Assembly (NCBI GenBank): GCA_033763135.1
Contig: JANRKY010000047.1
Span: forward strand, 7,059 to 71,058
Source of the DNA: DALYLB01 sp033763135
GTDB taxonomy: Bacteria; Acidobacteriota; Blastocatellia; RBC074
DNA length: 64,000 nt
Direction: 5' to 3'
Shown: positions 45,515 through 55,308 of the stretch, one piece after another
How positions within the stretch are numbered: position 1 is the stretch's first letter
Layout: each line of letters starts with the position of its first letter
Translations under genes and position numbers: made by a program
Notes under the pieces: model-generated
Told to the model about the DNA's origin: nothing
What the model saw: the letters and a program-made list of their open reading frames with translations, nothing else
The model's database searches: none

Positions 45515-47263
45515 ATGAAGAAGATGAGACGATATCTGTCTGCATTGATTTGCGTCGTCGTGCTGTGGTCGGCGGTGGTGATTCCGGTGCAGGTGGCGCC
45601 GGTTCCTTCGTCGCTGGCGGCGTCCCGTCCGCCGGCGCGCGGAAAGAACGGGATGGTCGCCTCGGTCAGCGAGATCGCATCGCGCGTGGGAGTGGACGTT
45701 CTCAAGCGCGGCGGGAATGCGATCGATGCGGCGGTGGCGGTGGGGCTCGCCCTGGCAGTGGTCTGGCCGTCGGCGGGCAATCTGGGCGGGGGCGGGTTCA
45801 TGGTGATCCGACTTGCCGATGGGCGCGCGACGGCGATCGATTATCGCGAGATGGGGCCGGCGGCCGCGCACCGCAATGTCTATCTCGACGCCAGGGGCGA
45901 ATATATCAAGGAGTCCTCGACGTACGGCCATCGGGCCGCGGGGGTTCCGGGGACGGTGGCGGGGCTCGCGTACGCGCTCGAAAAGTACGGCACGATGAAG
46001 TGGGCCGCCGTGGCGGAGCCTTCGCGCCGGCTGGCGGCCAATGGGTTTCCGGTCTGGTATCAGCTCGAACGCAGTCTGAAGGGAGGCAAGGACGGGCTGT
46101 CTCGTTATCCGGAGACCCGGCGCATTTTTCTGCGAAACGGCAATTTCTATGAGGCGGGCGAGATCTTTCGGCAGCCCGAGCTGGCGGCGGTCTTCGCGCG
46201 GATGATCCGGCAGGGGCCGCGCGAATTTTACGAAGGCCGCACGGCGCGTCTGATCGAGGCGAGCATGCGCAAGGCCGCGCGGGGCGGGCAGCCGTGGATG
46301 ACGGTCGAGGATCTGAAGAATTACAAGCCGGTCGAGCGCGAGCCGCTGCGCGCGAGCTATCGGGGGCACGAGATCATCACGATGCCGCCGCCCTCGTCGG
46401 GGGGCGTGGCGATGATCGAGATGCTCAACATTCTCGAACGATACGATATGAAATCGATGGGACCGGCCTCTTCGCAGCATACGCATCTGCTGGTCGAGGC
46501 GATGCGGCGGGCGTTCGCTGATCGCGCCGAGTATCTGGGCGATCCCGACTTCGTCAAGGTGCCGGTTCCGGGGCTGACTTCGCGCAAATACGCCGACGCG
46601 CTCGCCGCGACGATCGATCCGCAGCGAGCCTCGACCTCGCAGGCCGTCACGCACGGCGATCCGCTTCCCTATGAGTCCGAAGAGACGACCCATTTCACCG
46701 TGGTCGACAAGTTCGGCAACGTCGTCACGAATACCTACACATTGAACGACAGCTACGGGAACAAGATCACGGTCGAGGGCGCGGGGTTCCTGCTCAACAA
46801 CGAGATGGACGATTTTGCGCCGAAGCCGGGATCGCCCAACTTCTATGGACTGATTCAGGGCGAAGCCAATGCCGTCGCCGCGCGCAAGCGGCCGCTCTCG
46901 TCGATGACGCCGACGATTGTTCTCAAGGACGGGAAGCTCTGGTTCGCCGTCGGCAGTCCGGGCGGTCCGACCATCATCAACACCGTGACGCAGATCATCC
47001 TCAACATCGTCGATCACGGAATGAATATTCAGCAGGCCATCGAATGGCCCCGCGTCCATCATCAGTGGATGCCTGACGCCATCACGTACGAGCCCTATGG
47101 ACTCTCTTCCGATGTCATGAAGCGCCTTTCCGAGATGGGACACAAGCTGACCGATCGCCCGCGATATATGGGCGATGCCGAAGGCATCATGATCGAAGAA
47201 AAGACGGGCATCCGTCTGGGCGGAAGCGATCCCCGCCTGGACGGCAAGTCGGTCGGGTACTGA
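45515..47263 (+). CDS. ggt: Gamma-glutamyltransferase
   Basis: 582 residues from ATG 45515, chosen because GGGAGGAG lies 5 bases upstream. Signal peptide (ALICVVVLWSAVVIPVQV) for periplasmic export. Large subunit: GGNAIDAAVAVGLALAVVWP, GGGGFMVIRL, YREMGP, GHRAAGVPGTVAGL; autoprocessing site before the nucleophile Thr in EETTHFTVVD, and small subunit GPTIINTVTQIILNIVDHG. Cleaves glutathione or other gamma-glutamyl peptides. It shares a transcription unit with ftcD. Near the GCS2-ATP-grasp pair, it could act on their product (inference). Confidence 0.9.
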   Translation: MKKMRRYLSALICVVVLWSAVVIPVQVAPVPSSLAASRPPARGKNGMVASVSEIASRVGVDVLKRGGNAIDAAVAVGLALAVVWPSAGNLGGGGFMVIRLADGRATAIDYREMGPAAAHRNVYLDARGEYIKESSTYGHRAAGVPGTVAGLAYALEKYGTMKWAAVAEPSRRLAANGFPVWYQLERSLKGGKDGLSRYPETRRIFLRNGNFYEAGEIFRQPELAAVFARMIRQGPREFYEGRTARLIEASMRKAARGGQPWMTVEDLKNYKPVEREPLRASYRGHEIITMPPPSSGGVAMIEMLNILERYDMKSMGPASSQHTHLLVEAMRRAFADRAEYLGDPDFVKVPVPGLTSRKYADALAATIDPQRASTSQAVTHGDPLPYESEETTHFTVVDKFGNVVTNTYTLNDSYGNKITVEGAGFLLNNEMDDFAPKPGSPNFYGLIQGEANAVAARKRPLSSMTPTIVLKDGKLWFAVGSPGGPTIINTVTQIILNIVDHGMNIQQAIEWPRVHHQWMPDAITYEPYGLSSDVMKRLSEMGHKLTDRPRYMGDAEGIMIEEKTGIRLGGSDPRLDGKSVGY

Positions 47264-47274
47264 AAGGAAGCGAG

Positions 47275-47313
47275 GGCGCGAGGCGGCGTTTCGCTGCCTC
47301 GCGCCATTTTTCT
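47275..47313 (+). terminator. Terminator behind ggt
   Basis: GGCGCGAGGC pairs with GCCTCGCGCC around 11 bases, followed by ATTTTTCTT. The following 280 bases to the response regulator contain no gene I can support. Confidence 0.8.
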
Positions 47314-47594
47314 TAAGACTGTGTAAAGTTAGAACACTTTGTTCCAATGTCTGCACGAAAAAGTTACACACCGAAATCCTTCCCCGGAGCGTACGATTTA
47401 AATTCACAGCTGGGTTAAGTCGAGCGCTGTCAGCACAGATTAGAGCAGAAAGAGATCTCCCGAAGAACTGGCACGACCCTTGCGGTAAGGGGTGGAATCC
47501 TTACGCGGTCGTCAGCCTTACCAGAGTCCCCCAAGGCGAAATCGGCTTGAGGGGGCGCTGTCCCGAATGATCGAAATGGGAGGAGATCATCGAA

Positions 47595-47996
47595 ATGTCG
47601 AACCGAAGATTCAAGATACTTGTCGTCGAAGACGATCAAATAATGCGGATCACGCTCACGGAGCTGTTGCGGTTGGAGGGCTTTGCGGTGGTGACGGCGC
47701 GGGACGGGGATGAGGGATATCTGCAGGCGATGGCGCACCAGCCGGATCTGGTGATCACGGATTTGAGCATGCCGATCCTGGATGGGATCGAGATGGCGCA
47801 ATTGCTGCGGAAGCAGCGGGGCAAGATTGCGGGCGTGCCCATCATTGCCCTGAGCGCGAACATCAAGGACCACTATACGGGGGAGCCGACCCGGACGGGG
47901 ATCGATGAGTTCATCGATAAATCCTCGAATGATCGCCAGAATCTGATGTTGACGGTGCGAACGCTGCTCGGCGTCACGAAGGCGATTGTGGTGTAG
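47595..47996 (+). CDS. Single-domain response regulator
   Basis: 133 residues from ATG 47595 with GGGAGGAG upstream. Receiver domain only: acidic DD in VVEDDQIMRI, phospho-acceptor Asp in DLVITDLSMPILDG, Ser in IALSANIK and Lys in FIDKSSN. CheY-like proteins of this type act through partner kinases or flagellar/other targets. No kinase adjacent. Terminated by a 12-bp hairpin. Confidence 0.85.
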   Translation: MSNRRFKILVVEDDQIMRITLTELLRLEGFAVVTARDGDEGYLQAMAHQPDLVITDLSMPILDGIEMAQLLRKQRGKIAGVPIIALSANIKDHYTGEPTRTGIDEFIDKSSNDRQNLMLTVRTLLGVTKAIVV

Positions 47997-48004
47997 CCGA
48001 AAAA

Positions 48005-48056
48005 CGTCACGACTTCTGTTGTATGCCAGCGATCGAAGTCGTGACGGGAATTTGAT
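48005..48056 (+). terminator. Terminator behind the response regulator
   Basis: CGTCACGACTTC and GAAGTCGTGACG pair perfectly around an 18-base loop, then GGGAATTTGATT. Confidence 0.65.
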
Positions 48057-48181
48057 TCTCCCGCTGGACGATCCCTCCGCGCCTTACTACAATCTCGCCT
48101 CGAAACAATTCCTTTAGAAAACAAGCCTGGATCGGCTCGCGTTTGCTGCGAGCGGAAATCGCCAGAGGATCGTTCGCGCGG

Positions 48182-51136
48182 ATGCGGGCGTCGCCTCATC
48201 AGGAAGAGGGTGCGGTGTCGACGACGAGTGACAATCGGAGCGGGTGGGGCTCGCGCGTTGGTGCGGGGGTGGGGTTGCTGTCGATTCCGATCCTCTATTT
48301 TTATCCGGCGGTGCGAGGAGCGGTGATGCTGGCGCCGGGCGATGGGTGGACGCAGATCATCGGCATTCGGGTGTTGATCGGGCAGATGTTGCGGGAAGGG
48401 CAGTTGCCGTTGTGGAATCCGTATATTTTCAGCGGGATGCCGTTGCTGGCGAGCATTCAGCCGGGAGCGCTCTATCCGCCGACGTGGCTCTTTGCGGTGT
48501 TGTCGCCGCAGCCGGCGATGAACTGGATGGTGATCACGACGTTCCATCTGGCGCTGTTCGGGACGTATCTGTACGCGCGGCGGATCGGCGCCGACCGGGT
48601 GGGCGCGCTGGCGGGGGGGATTGCGTTCGCGTTTGGCGGTTACATGGTCGCGCACGTGGGGCATACGAACCGGATTGCGGCGGCGGCGTGGTTGCCCTGG
48701 ATTCTGCTGGCGATCGAGGCGCTGTCGCAGCGGCTGCGGTGGCGGTGGGTTGCGCTGGGCGCGGGCTTCATCGCGATGCAGCTGCTGGCGGGCGAGCCGC
48801 AGATGAGCCTCTACACGGGGATGGTGGCCGGGGCCTATGCCGTCTTCTCGCTGACGCTGCGGGAGGAGGGCGAAAGATTTCGCAGGCAGCTCTTCGGTTT
48901 TGGGGCGATGGCCGTTTGCGGCGCGCTGCTTTCGGCGGCGCAGCTGCTGCCCGATCGGGAGCTGCTGCGGCGCGGAGAGCGCGAAGCCATCAGTTATGAC
49001 TATTTCTCGCTCTTCTCGTTTCCGCCGCGCCAGTTGCCGCAGTTGATCTTTCCCTATTTTTTCGGCGGGGCAGCGAAGGCGCCCTACGAGGTGACCTATT
49101 GGGGGCAGTGGAATCCGACGGAGACGGCGGGATATGTCGGCATGGCGGCGATGATGCTCGGGCTGGTTGCGGTCTTCGCGCAGGTTGCGAGGGGGAAGCG
49201 AGATCGCCGGGTCTGGTTCTGGGCGGGGTGCGCGCTGGTCTCGCTGCTGCTGGCGTTTGGATCGAACCTGCCGTTCGGGATTCATCGGGCGTTGCATGGG
49301 GTTCCGGTCTACAAGCTGTTTCGGGCATCGGGGCGGCATCTGTTCGAGTTCGATTTTGCGCTGGCGGTCCTGGCGGCGATAGGAGCGACGATTCTTGCGC
49401 AGCAGGGGGAGCGGGCGAGCCGGGCGATTCGGGCGAGCGCATTGGCGATGACGGGGATCGTTGTCGGGACGGCGATTCTCTATCGGTATTTTCCGGAGCG
49501 GTTGGCGATGGACCTGCCGGTGACGCCGGGGGCGGCTTCGTTCGCGAACTGGGAGGTTCGTCTGCCGGTCCTCTTTTTCGTGCTCAGTCTGGGCGCGGTG
49601 GGGTTGTATTGGCGCAGTCGAATGGGAAGCGGATGGTTGCGGGGCGGCGCGTCGGCGCTGTTGATTCTGATCTCGCTGGCGGATCTGGGGGCATTCGGGT
49701 TTTTCTATGAATGGAACAATGTGCCCGGCGATCTGGCGGCGCGGATGGGCGATCCGCCGACGGTGCGCTGGATCAAGGAGCGCGAGCCCGATCTGAACGC
49801 GTTTCGAATCGTCAGCCATTCGCCGGAGCCGATGGGAAGCAATTACGAAGCGCTCGATTTTCCGAATGTGTCGATTGCGCGGGGGCTGCAGAGCGTCAAT
49901 GGGTATGATCCGCTGGTGCTCGGTCGATATGCGGCCTTTGCGGGAAACATGAATCTCGATGGAATCATTCGAGACGGGGGCGCTTTCGACGCGCTGGATC
50001 AGTCGTTCAATCTGTTGAATGCGAAATATCTGCTGCGGGAGCGCGCGGAGCGGAGCGGGCCGCGGGAACTGGTCGAGCGGGAGGGGATTCGCTTTGGGGC
50101 GATTCCGATGAATCTGGTGCTGTCGAAGGGGAAGTCGGCGAGTCTTCGGGGGCGAGGGATGGCGACCGAACTGGGGGTGATTTCGTCGTTGGAGCGATCG
50201 CCGGCGGTTCCGAATGGGGCGGTGGTGGCGGATCTGGTGATCCGGACCGTCGATGGGCGCCTGATCGAGCGGCAGATCGTCGCGGGGCGCGATGCGTCCG
50301 AGTGGGCGTATGATCGGCCGGATGTGCGCGCGGCGATTCGGCACGACCGGGCGCGCGTGATCGAGAGCTTTGCCGATGCGGGATTCCAGGGGCATCGGTA
50401 TCTTGCGCGTTTTCCCTTCGAGCGGGCCGAGATCGCGGCGGTCGAGATTCGGTATCGGCACAGCGAGGCGTCGATCAGTCTGGCCGCGGTATCGCTCTAC
50501 GATGGCGTGACGGCGCAATCGCAGCCGTTGACGGAGGTCGAACTGGCGCCGAGCCGCTGGCGGATGGTCGCGACGCTGGGCGAGGTGGAGATTTACGAGA
50601 ATCTCAAGCGGATGCCGCGCGCCTGGTTCGTTCGCCGCGCCGCCGTCATGCCGGGACTGGAGGTGCTGGAGACGGTTCGAAACGGCCGGCTGCCGGATGG
50701 CGCGGCCTTCGATCCGGCGGAGACGGTGCTGTTCGAGAAGGAGGATTTCGGCCGCCGGGAGGTCGTGCTTCCGCCGATCGCGGAGCCCGCCAACGCCGAG
50801 GTGAAGGTTGCGCGCTATCAGCCGCAGCGCATCGAGATCGAGACGCGCAATGAACAGCCCGGATTTCTGGTGCTCAGCGAGATCTATTATCGCGGCTGGG
50901 ATGCCTGGATCGACGGCCGGCGCGTTCCCGTCGAGAAGGTGAACTATGTGCTGCGCGGCGTCGCGGTTCCGGCCGGCGCGCATCGCATCGAGTTTGTCTT
51001 TCGTTCGCCGAGCTTCCGCAACGGCGCCGCCTATTCCGTCCTCGGCCTCGCGCTGCTGCTCGTTGGCGGCCTGTTGAGAAAGATGAGAAAGTCGAGAAAG
51101 AGGATCAACCCGAATTCGAAACCCGACGCCAGATGA
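48182..51136 (+). CDS. YfhO family membrane protein, copy 1
   Basis: 984 residues from ATG 48182 (GTG 48215 with AGGAAGAGG upstream is an alternative). About 12-13 membrane helices in the first 500 residues, then a soluble C-terminal domain and a final helix. Family motifs: APGDGWTQIIGIRVLIGQML, PLWNPYIFSGMPLLASIQPG, GGYMVAHVGHTNRIAAAAWLP, QLLAGEPQMSLYT; later NGYDPLVLGRYAAF and FLVLSEIYYRGWDAWID. Family members are GT-C-like enzymes that decorate lipid-linked polymers, e.g. lipoteichoic acid glycosylation in Firmicutes. Stop overlaps the start of copy 2. Confidence 0.85.
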   Translation: MRASPHQEEGAVSTTSDNRSGWGSRVGAGVGLLSIPILYFYPAVRGAVMLAPGDGWTQIIGIRVLIGQMLREGQLPLWNPYIFSGMPLLASIQPGALYPPTWLFAVLSPQPAMNWMVITTFHLALFGTYLYARRIGADRVGALAGGIAFAFGGYMVAHVGHTNRIAAAAWLPWILLAIEALSQRLRWRWVALGAGFIAMQLLAGEPQMSLYTGMVAGAYAVFSLTLREEGERFRRQLFGFGAMAVCGALLSAAQLLPDRELLRRGEREAISYDYFSLFSFPPRQLPQLIFPYFFGGAAKAPYEVTYWGQWNPTETAGYVGMAAMMLGLVAVFAQVARGKRDRRVWFWAGCALVSLLLAFGSNLPFGIHRALHGVPVYKLFRASGRHLFEFDFALAVLAAIGATILAQQGERASRAIRASALAMTGIVVGTAILYRYFPERLAMDLPVTPGAASFANWEVRLPVLFFVLSLGAVGLYWRSRMGSGWLRGGASALLILISLADLGAFGFFYEWNNVPGDLAARMGDPPTVRWIKEREPDLNAFRIVSHSPEPMGSNYEALDFPNVSIARGLQSVNGYDPLVLGRYAAFAGNMNLDGIIRDGGAFDALDQSFNLLNAKYLLRERAERSGPRELVEREGIRFGAIPMNLVLSKGKSASLRGRGMATELGVISSLERSPAVPNGAVVADLVIRTVDGRLIERQIVAGRDASEWAYDRPDVRAAIRHDRARVIESFADAGFQGHRYLARFPFERAEIAAVEIRYRHSEASISLAAVSLYDGVTAQSQPLTEVELAPSRWRMVATLGEVEIYENLKRMPRAWFVRRAAVMPGLEVLETVRNGRLPDGAAFDPAETVLFEKEDFGRREVVLPPIAEPANAEVKVARYQPQRIEIETRNEQPGFLVLSEIYYRGWDAWIDGRRVPVEKVNYVLRGVAVPAGAHRIEFVFRSPSFRNGAAYSVLGLALLLVGGLLRKMRKSRKRINPNSKPDAR

Positions 51137-54057
51137 CTTTGAAACCGAGCCCCGAGATGAATTCATTCAATGAACCGAGATTCGGCGAGGATCGCGCTTC
51201 GCGCATCGTCGTATGGGCGGCCCTGCTGCTGCTGCCGCTGCTCTATTTTCTGCCGGCGGTGCTGGGAAAGATCACGCTCGCGCCGGGCGATGGTCTGACG
51301 CAGAACATGGGCGTTCGGATTCTGATCGGGCAGATGATCGCCAACGGGCAGATCCCGTTGTGGAATCCGTACATCTTCTCGGGGATGCCGCTGCTGGCGA
51401 GCATCTATCCGGGAGGGCTCTATCCGCCGAACTGGCTGTTTGCGATCCTCACGCCGACGGCGGCGATGAATGCGGTGGTGATCACGACCTATCATCTGAC
51501 GATGATCGGCGCGTATCTCTATGCGAGGCGCGTCGGGATCACGCGGCTGGGCGCGCTGGTGGCGGCGACGGCGTTCAGTCTGGGCGGCTATATGATCGCG
51601 CACATGGGCCACACGTCGCGGATTGCGGCGGCGGCCTGGCTGCCGTGGGTGCTGCTGGCGATCGAGCATCTTTATCACCGGCTGACGTGGCGCTGGGTGG
51701 CGCTGGGAGCGGCGGCGATCGCGCTGCAGTTGTTTGCGGGCGAGCCGCAGATGAACTTTTATACGGTGCTGGTCTGCGGCGCGTACGGCCTCTATTCGAT
51801 CACGCTGCGCGAAGCGGGCGGGCGGCGGCTGCGCTTTCTCTTCGGCGTGGGAGCGATGTCGGTGTGCGGCGTGCTGCTCTCGATGATTCAACTGCTGCCG
51901 GAGCGGGAACTGCTCAAGCTCGGCGAGCGCGCGGGCATCCCGTACGAATATTTCGCGGGGTATTCGTTTCCGGTGGGGCACGTCTTCACGTTTCTCTTTC
52001 CGTTCTTCTTCGGCGGGGCGATGGCAAAGCCGTACCGGGTGGAGTATTGGGGGATCGAGACGATCGATGAGACGTGCGGCTATTTCGGGCTGGCGACGCT
52101 GCTGCTGGCGCTGGTCGCGATCGTCGGGGCGAACCGGCGATCGATGGCGCGTTTCTGGGGCTGCATTGCGCTCGGGTCGCTGGCGCTGGCCTTTGGGCAC
52201 TATCTGCCGTTCGAGTTGAATCATGTGCTGCATCGCACGCCGGTGTACAACCTGTTCCGCGCGTCGGGGCGCCATATGTACGAGTTCACGTTCAGCATGG
52301 CGATGCTGGCCGGGTGGGGCGTCCAGGCGTTGACGCAGACCGATCGCGCGGCGGCCCGGCGGGCGCTGCGAATCGGGAGCGCGATCTTCGCGGGGCTGGT
52401 GGTCGTGACGGCGATCGCCTATCGCTTTCTGGGGCCGGCGCTTGCGGGCGCGCCGCCGCGCGCGGCGGACGCCGGGTCGCTCGCCAATCCCGAAGCCTGG
52501 GGCGCGATTCTTTTTGCGGTCGTCAGTCTTTGCGCGGTCCACGGGTTCGCGCGGTGGCGCGGCGCGGTCTCGTCCGCGGCGCTGGTCGGGGTGCTGTTCC
52601 TCGATCTGCTGGTCTTCGGAATGGCCTTCAACTGGGGGTGGCGTCAGTTCGTTTCGAATGTCGGCCCGAAGCTGCAGGACCCGCCCGCCGTGCAGTTCAT
52701 CAAGTCGCGCGAGACGGACCTCAATTCGTTTCGCATCGTCAGTTATGCCCGCCGGCCGTACGAGATCTTCGAGAAGATCAATTTTCCGAATGTCTCGATT
52801 GCGCGCGGGCTGCAGAGCGTGAACGGGTACGATGCGCTGCGGTTGCTGCGGCACGCGTCGATCTCGGGGGAGATGGGGTCGGACGGCCTGATCAGCGACG
52901 GATCGGTGTTCGGAGATCAGCATCAGGGCTTCAATCTGCAGAACGTCAAGTACATGCTGCGGGAGCGTCCCGGCCGACCGGACAGATCGTGGACGGAGCT
53001 TCGCGATGAGACGATCGAGATCGACGGCATCCGGTTCAACAAGGAGATGCTCTATTTCAATCTCAAGCGGGGAGACCGCGTGGCGGGCGTCTTCCCGCCG
53101 ATGGCGGCCGACGAGATCGCGGTCGTTACGACGATGGGAGACGCGCTGCTGGTTGCGGACGAGACGCCGGTGGCGCGCGTTCGCCTGCACACCGTGGATG
53201 GGCGCGTGATCGAGCGCGAGATTCGCGCGGGGCGCGATACGGCCGAATGGGCTTATGACCGCGCCGATTCGCGGGCGATCGTCAAGCATCGCCGGGCGCC
53301 GCTGGCGGAGTCGTGGCCCGCGGAAGGCTTCGAGGCGCATCGGTATCTCGCGCGGATGCGTTTCGACCGCGCGGAGATCGCGCGGGTCGAATTCGAGTAT
53401 CTGCTGGAATCGGCGGGGCTGTCGCTTTTGCGCGCGTCGTTTCTCGACAGCGCGACGCAGCGGGCGACGCCGCTCGAACTGTTCAACTTTCAGGCGAGTC
53501 GCTGGCGCCATCTGGGGAGCTTTGGCGAGGTCGATGTTTTCGAGAACCTGCGCGCGCTGCCGCGGGCATGGTTCGTGCGCCGCGCGGTGGCGCAGTCGGC
53601 GAGCGAGGTGCTGGCGACGATTCAGTCCGGGCAATTGAAGGACGGAACGCCGTTCAATCCGGCAGAGACGGTCTTGTTCGAGAAGGAGGACTTCGGCGGG
53701 CGCGAGATCGCCTTCCCGCCGATCGGCGATCCGACGGGGGCCGAAGTGAAGATCGAGCGGTACGAGCCGAATCGGATCGAATTGCGGACGCGCCATGGTC
53801 AGGCCGGATTTCTGGTCGTCAGCGAAGTCTATTTTCGCGGCTGGGAGGCCTGGATCGACGGCAAGCGCGTCCCGGTGGAGAAGGTCGATTATCTCTTTCG
53901 CGGCCTGGCCGTGCCGGCCGGCGAGCATCGCATCGAATTCGTCTTCCGCTCGGCGAGCTTTCGCAACGGCGCGTCCTATTCGCTGGCGGGCGTGTTGCTG
54001 CTGCTTGTCGGCGCAGGCGTCGGCCGGCGCTTGCGCCGCGCACCGGCGGCGGGATGA
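51133..54057 (+). CDS. YfhO family membrane protein, copy 2
   Basis: 974 residues, start overlapping the previous stop by ATGA. Close paralogue of copy 1 throughout: APGDGLTQNMGVRILIGQMI, PLWNPYIFSGMPLLASIYPG, QLFAGEPQMNFYT, YFRGWEAWIDGKRVPVEKVD. A tandem duplication followed by moderate divergence is the simplest reading. The long minus-strand frames over both genes (47873-51166 and 51163-54315) are codon-bias shadows. Same likely GT-C role on a surface polymer. Confidence 0.85.
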   Translation: MTLKPSPEMNSFNEPRFGEDRASRIVVWAALLLLPLLYFLPAVLGKITLAPGDGLTQNMGVRILIGQMIANGQIPLWNPYIFSGMPLLASIYPGGLYPPNWLFAILTPTAAMNAVVITTYHLTMIGAYLYARRVGITRLGALVAATAFSLGGYMIAHMGHTSRIAAAAWLPWVLLAIEHLYHRLTWRWVALGAAAIALQLFAGEPQMNFYTVLVCGAYGLYSITLREAGGRRLRFLFGVGAMSVCGVLLSMIQLLPERELLKLGERAGIPYEYFAGYSFPVGHVFTFLFPFFFGGAMAKPYRVEYWGIETIDETCGYFGLATLLLALVAIVGANRRSMARFWGCIALGSLALAFGHYLPFELNHVLHRTPVYNLFRASGRHMYEFTFSMAMLAGWGVQALTQTDRAAARRALRIGSAIFAGLVVVTAIAYRFLGPALAGAPPRAADAGSLANPEAWGAILFAVVSLCAVHGFARWRGAVSSAALVGVLFLDLLVFGMAFNWGWRQFVSNVGPKLQDPPAVQFIKSRETDLNSFRIVSYARRPYEIFEKINFPNVSIARGLQSVNGYDALRLLRHASISGEMGSDGLISDGSVFGDQHQGFNLQNVKYMLRERPGRPDRSWTELRDETIEIDGIRFNKEMLYFNLKRGDRVAGVFPPMAADEIAVVTTMGDALLVADETPVARVRLHTVDGRVIEREIRAGRDTAEWAYDRADSRAIVKHRRAPLAESWPAEGFEAHRYLARMRFDRAEIARVEFEYLLESAGLSLLRASFLDSATQRATPLELFNFQASRWRHLGSFGEVDVFENLRALPRAWFVRRAVAQSASEVLATIQSGQLKDGTPFNPAETVLFEKEDFGGREIAFPPIGDPTGAEVKIERYEPNRIELRTRHGQAGFLVVSEVYFRGWEAWIDGKRVPVEKVDYLFRGLAVPAGEHRIEFVFRSASFRNGASYSLAGVLLLLVGAGVGRRLRRAPAAG

Positions 54058-54103
54058 AGACGTCGCGGTCGCCATCATGGCGGGTTGCTTTGCGGTCCTC
54101 TCT

Positions 54104-55147
54104 TCACCGCCAGACGCGGCGGAAAAAGTTGATGATGTGGAACGCGTCCATGTATTTGAACGGCGTTCGTCCGATCGTGTAGTGGCCGCAGGGGAGAAAG
54201 ACCTTCTCCGCGGGCACGCCGTGCCGGTCGCAGTCGTCGTGAAAAATCTCGGCGAGATCGGGCAGAAACGACAGATCGTAGCGGGCCGAGATGCAGAGCG
54301 CGGGGCGCCGCACATCGGGAAGCCGATGCGTATGCGCCGACGGGCTGATGGCGCGCCAGACCTCGCGAAGCTCTTCCAGCGACAGCTCGGGCTCCAGATT
54401 GCGCCGGATATGCGTGGTCGTCAGCGCGCGCCAGACGACGTCGCCGAACCAGCTGGAGACCATGTTGAAGACGCCCGCCTCCAATCGCGGGTCGTGAATG
54501 AACGAGAGCCACGAGACGCACGACCCGATGCTGGTTCCGACCACGCCGACGCGCCGATACCCGCGCAGAAGCAGCCAGTCGGCGGCCCGGCGGATGTCGT
54601 GCACCGATTGACGCACTGCCTGAATCGTCCGCCCGATGTTCGGACTGACCATGAAGTCCGCCCGCGTGAAGCCATCGAGCATCCGCTCATCGTGATACGG
54701 CAGGCTCATGCGCAGCGTCGAGACGCCCGCGTAGCGGGTCAGCGCCGCGCACAATCCGACATGGGAATCGGGCTGGGCGTTCCATTGCGGCGAGACGATC
54801 ACGGCGCTGTCCGCCGCCGGCGCCGGATAATATCGCGCGTGGACCCGGTTGTTCTTCGCGTACGGCGTCGTGACGCCGCTCGGAAATCGCAGGTGATGTC
54901 CGTCGAAATCGAAGAGCGACGGATCGCTCGGCGCCGGCGTGAAGAATCTTTCGCTGTCGGCGATCGCCTCCGCGTTGAATGCCCGCAGGGCTTCGCGCGG
55001 ATCGCGGCCGGCCGGCGTCTCCGCCAGAAACTCCAGCCCCCACTCGAAGGGATGCGAGGTGCGAACATCCATATCCCGGGCGTGCAGACGCCGTTCCAAA
55101 TGATGCATTAATGGACGAATCATAAGTTTTTTGTAAAAAGGACTCAT
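54104..55147 (-). CDS. Alpha/beta hydrolase
   Basis: 347 residues. Core: SAVIVSPQWNAQPDSHVGLCA, the helix with RRAADWLLLRGYRRVGVVGTSIGSCVSWLS carrying the nucleophile Ser in GTSIGS, a strand PALCISARYDLSFLPDL with a candidate catalytic Asp, and a final His in LPCGHYTIGRTPFKYMDAFH. Soluble, no signal peptide. Substrate unknown; esterase or thioesterase expected. Divergent from DUF1800, with about 160 bases between the two. Confidence 0.78.
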   Translation of the reverse strand: MSPFYKKLMIRPLMHHLERRLHARDMDVRTSHPFEWGLEFLAETPAGRDPREALRAFNAEAIADSERFFTPAPSDPSLFDFDGHHLRFPSGVTTPYAKNNRVHARYYPAPAADSAVIVSPQWNAQPDSHVGLCAALTRYAGVSTLRMSLPYHDERMLDGFTRADFMVSPNIGRTIQAVRQSVHDIRRAADWLLLRGYRRVGVVGTSIGSCVSWLSFIHDPRLEAGVFNMVSSWFGDVVWRALTTTHIRRNLEPELSLEELREVWRAISPSAHTHRLPDVRRPALCISARYDLSFLPDLAEIFHDDCDRHGVPAEKVFLPCGHYTIGRTPFKYMDAFHIINFFRRVWR

Positions 55148-55308
55148 ATCCTACGTGCAGCGCCGCTCGGGAGCAACCCCGGAAAATTCATGCATCCTGG
55201 GGCGCCGCGGTTTCGTACCGTGGAATGAGCCCGGGCCGCTGGGCTTCAGCACCCCCCATTCGATACAATCCGGTCGGAATTCACACGCAACGCCAGTACG
55301 AGGTCGTT

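Noticed and set aside
47873..54315. Two minus-strand frames of over 1000 codons opposite the YfhO genes
   Set aside because: Arg-rich shadows of high-GC genes; no ribosome sites, no motifs.
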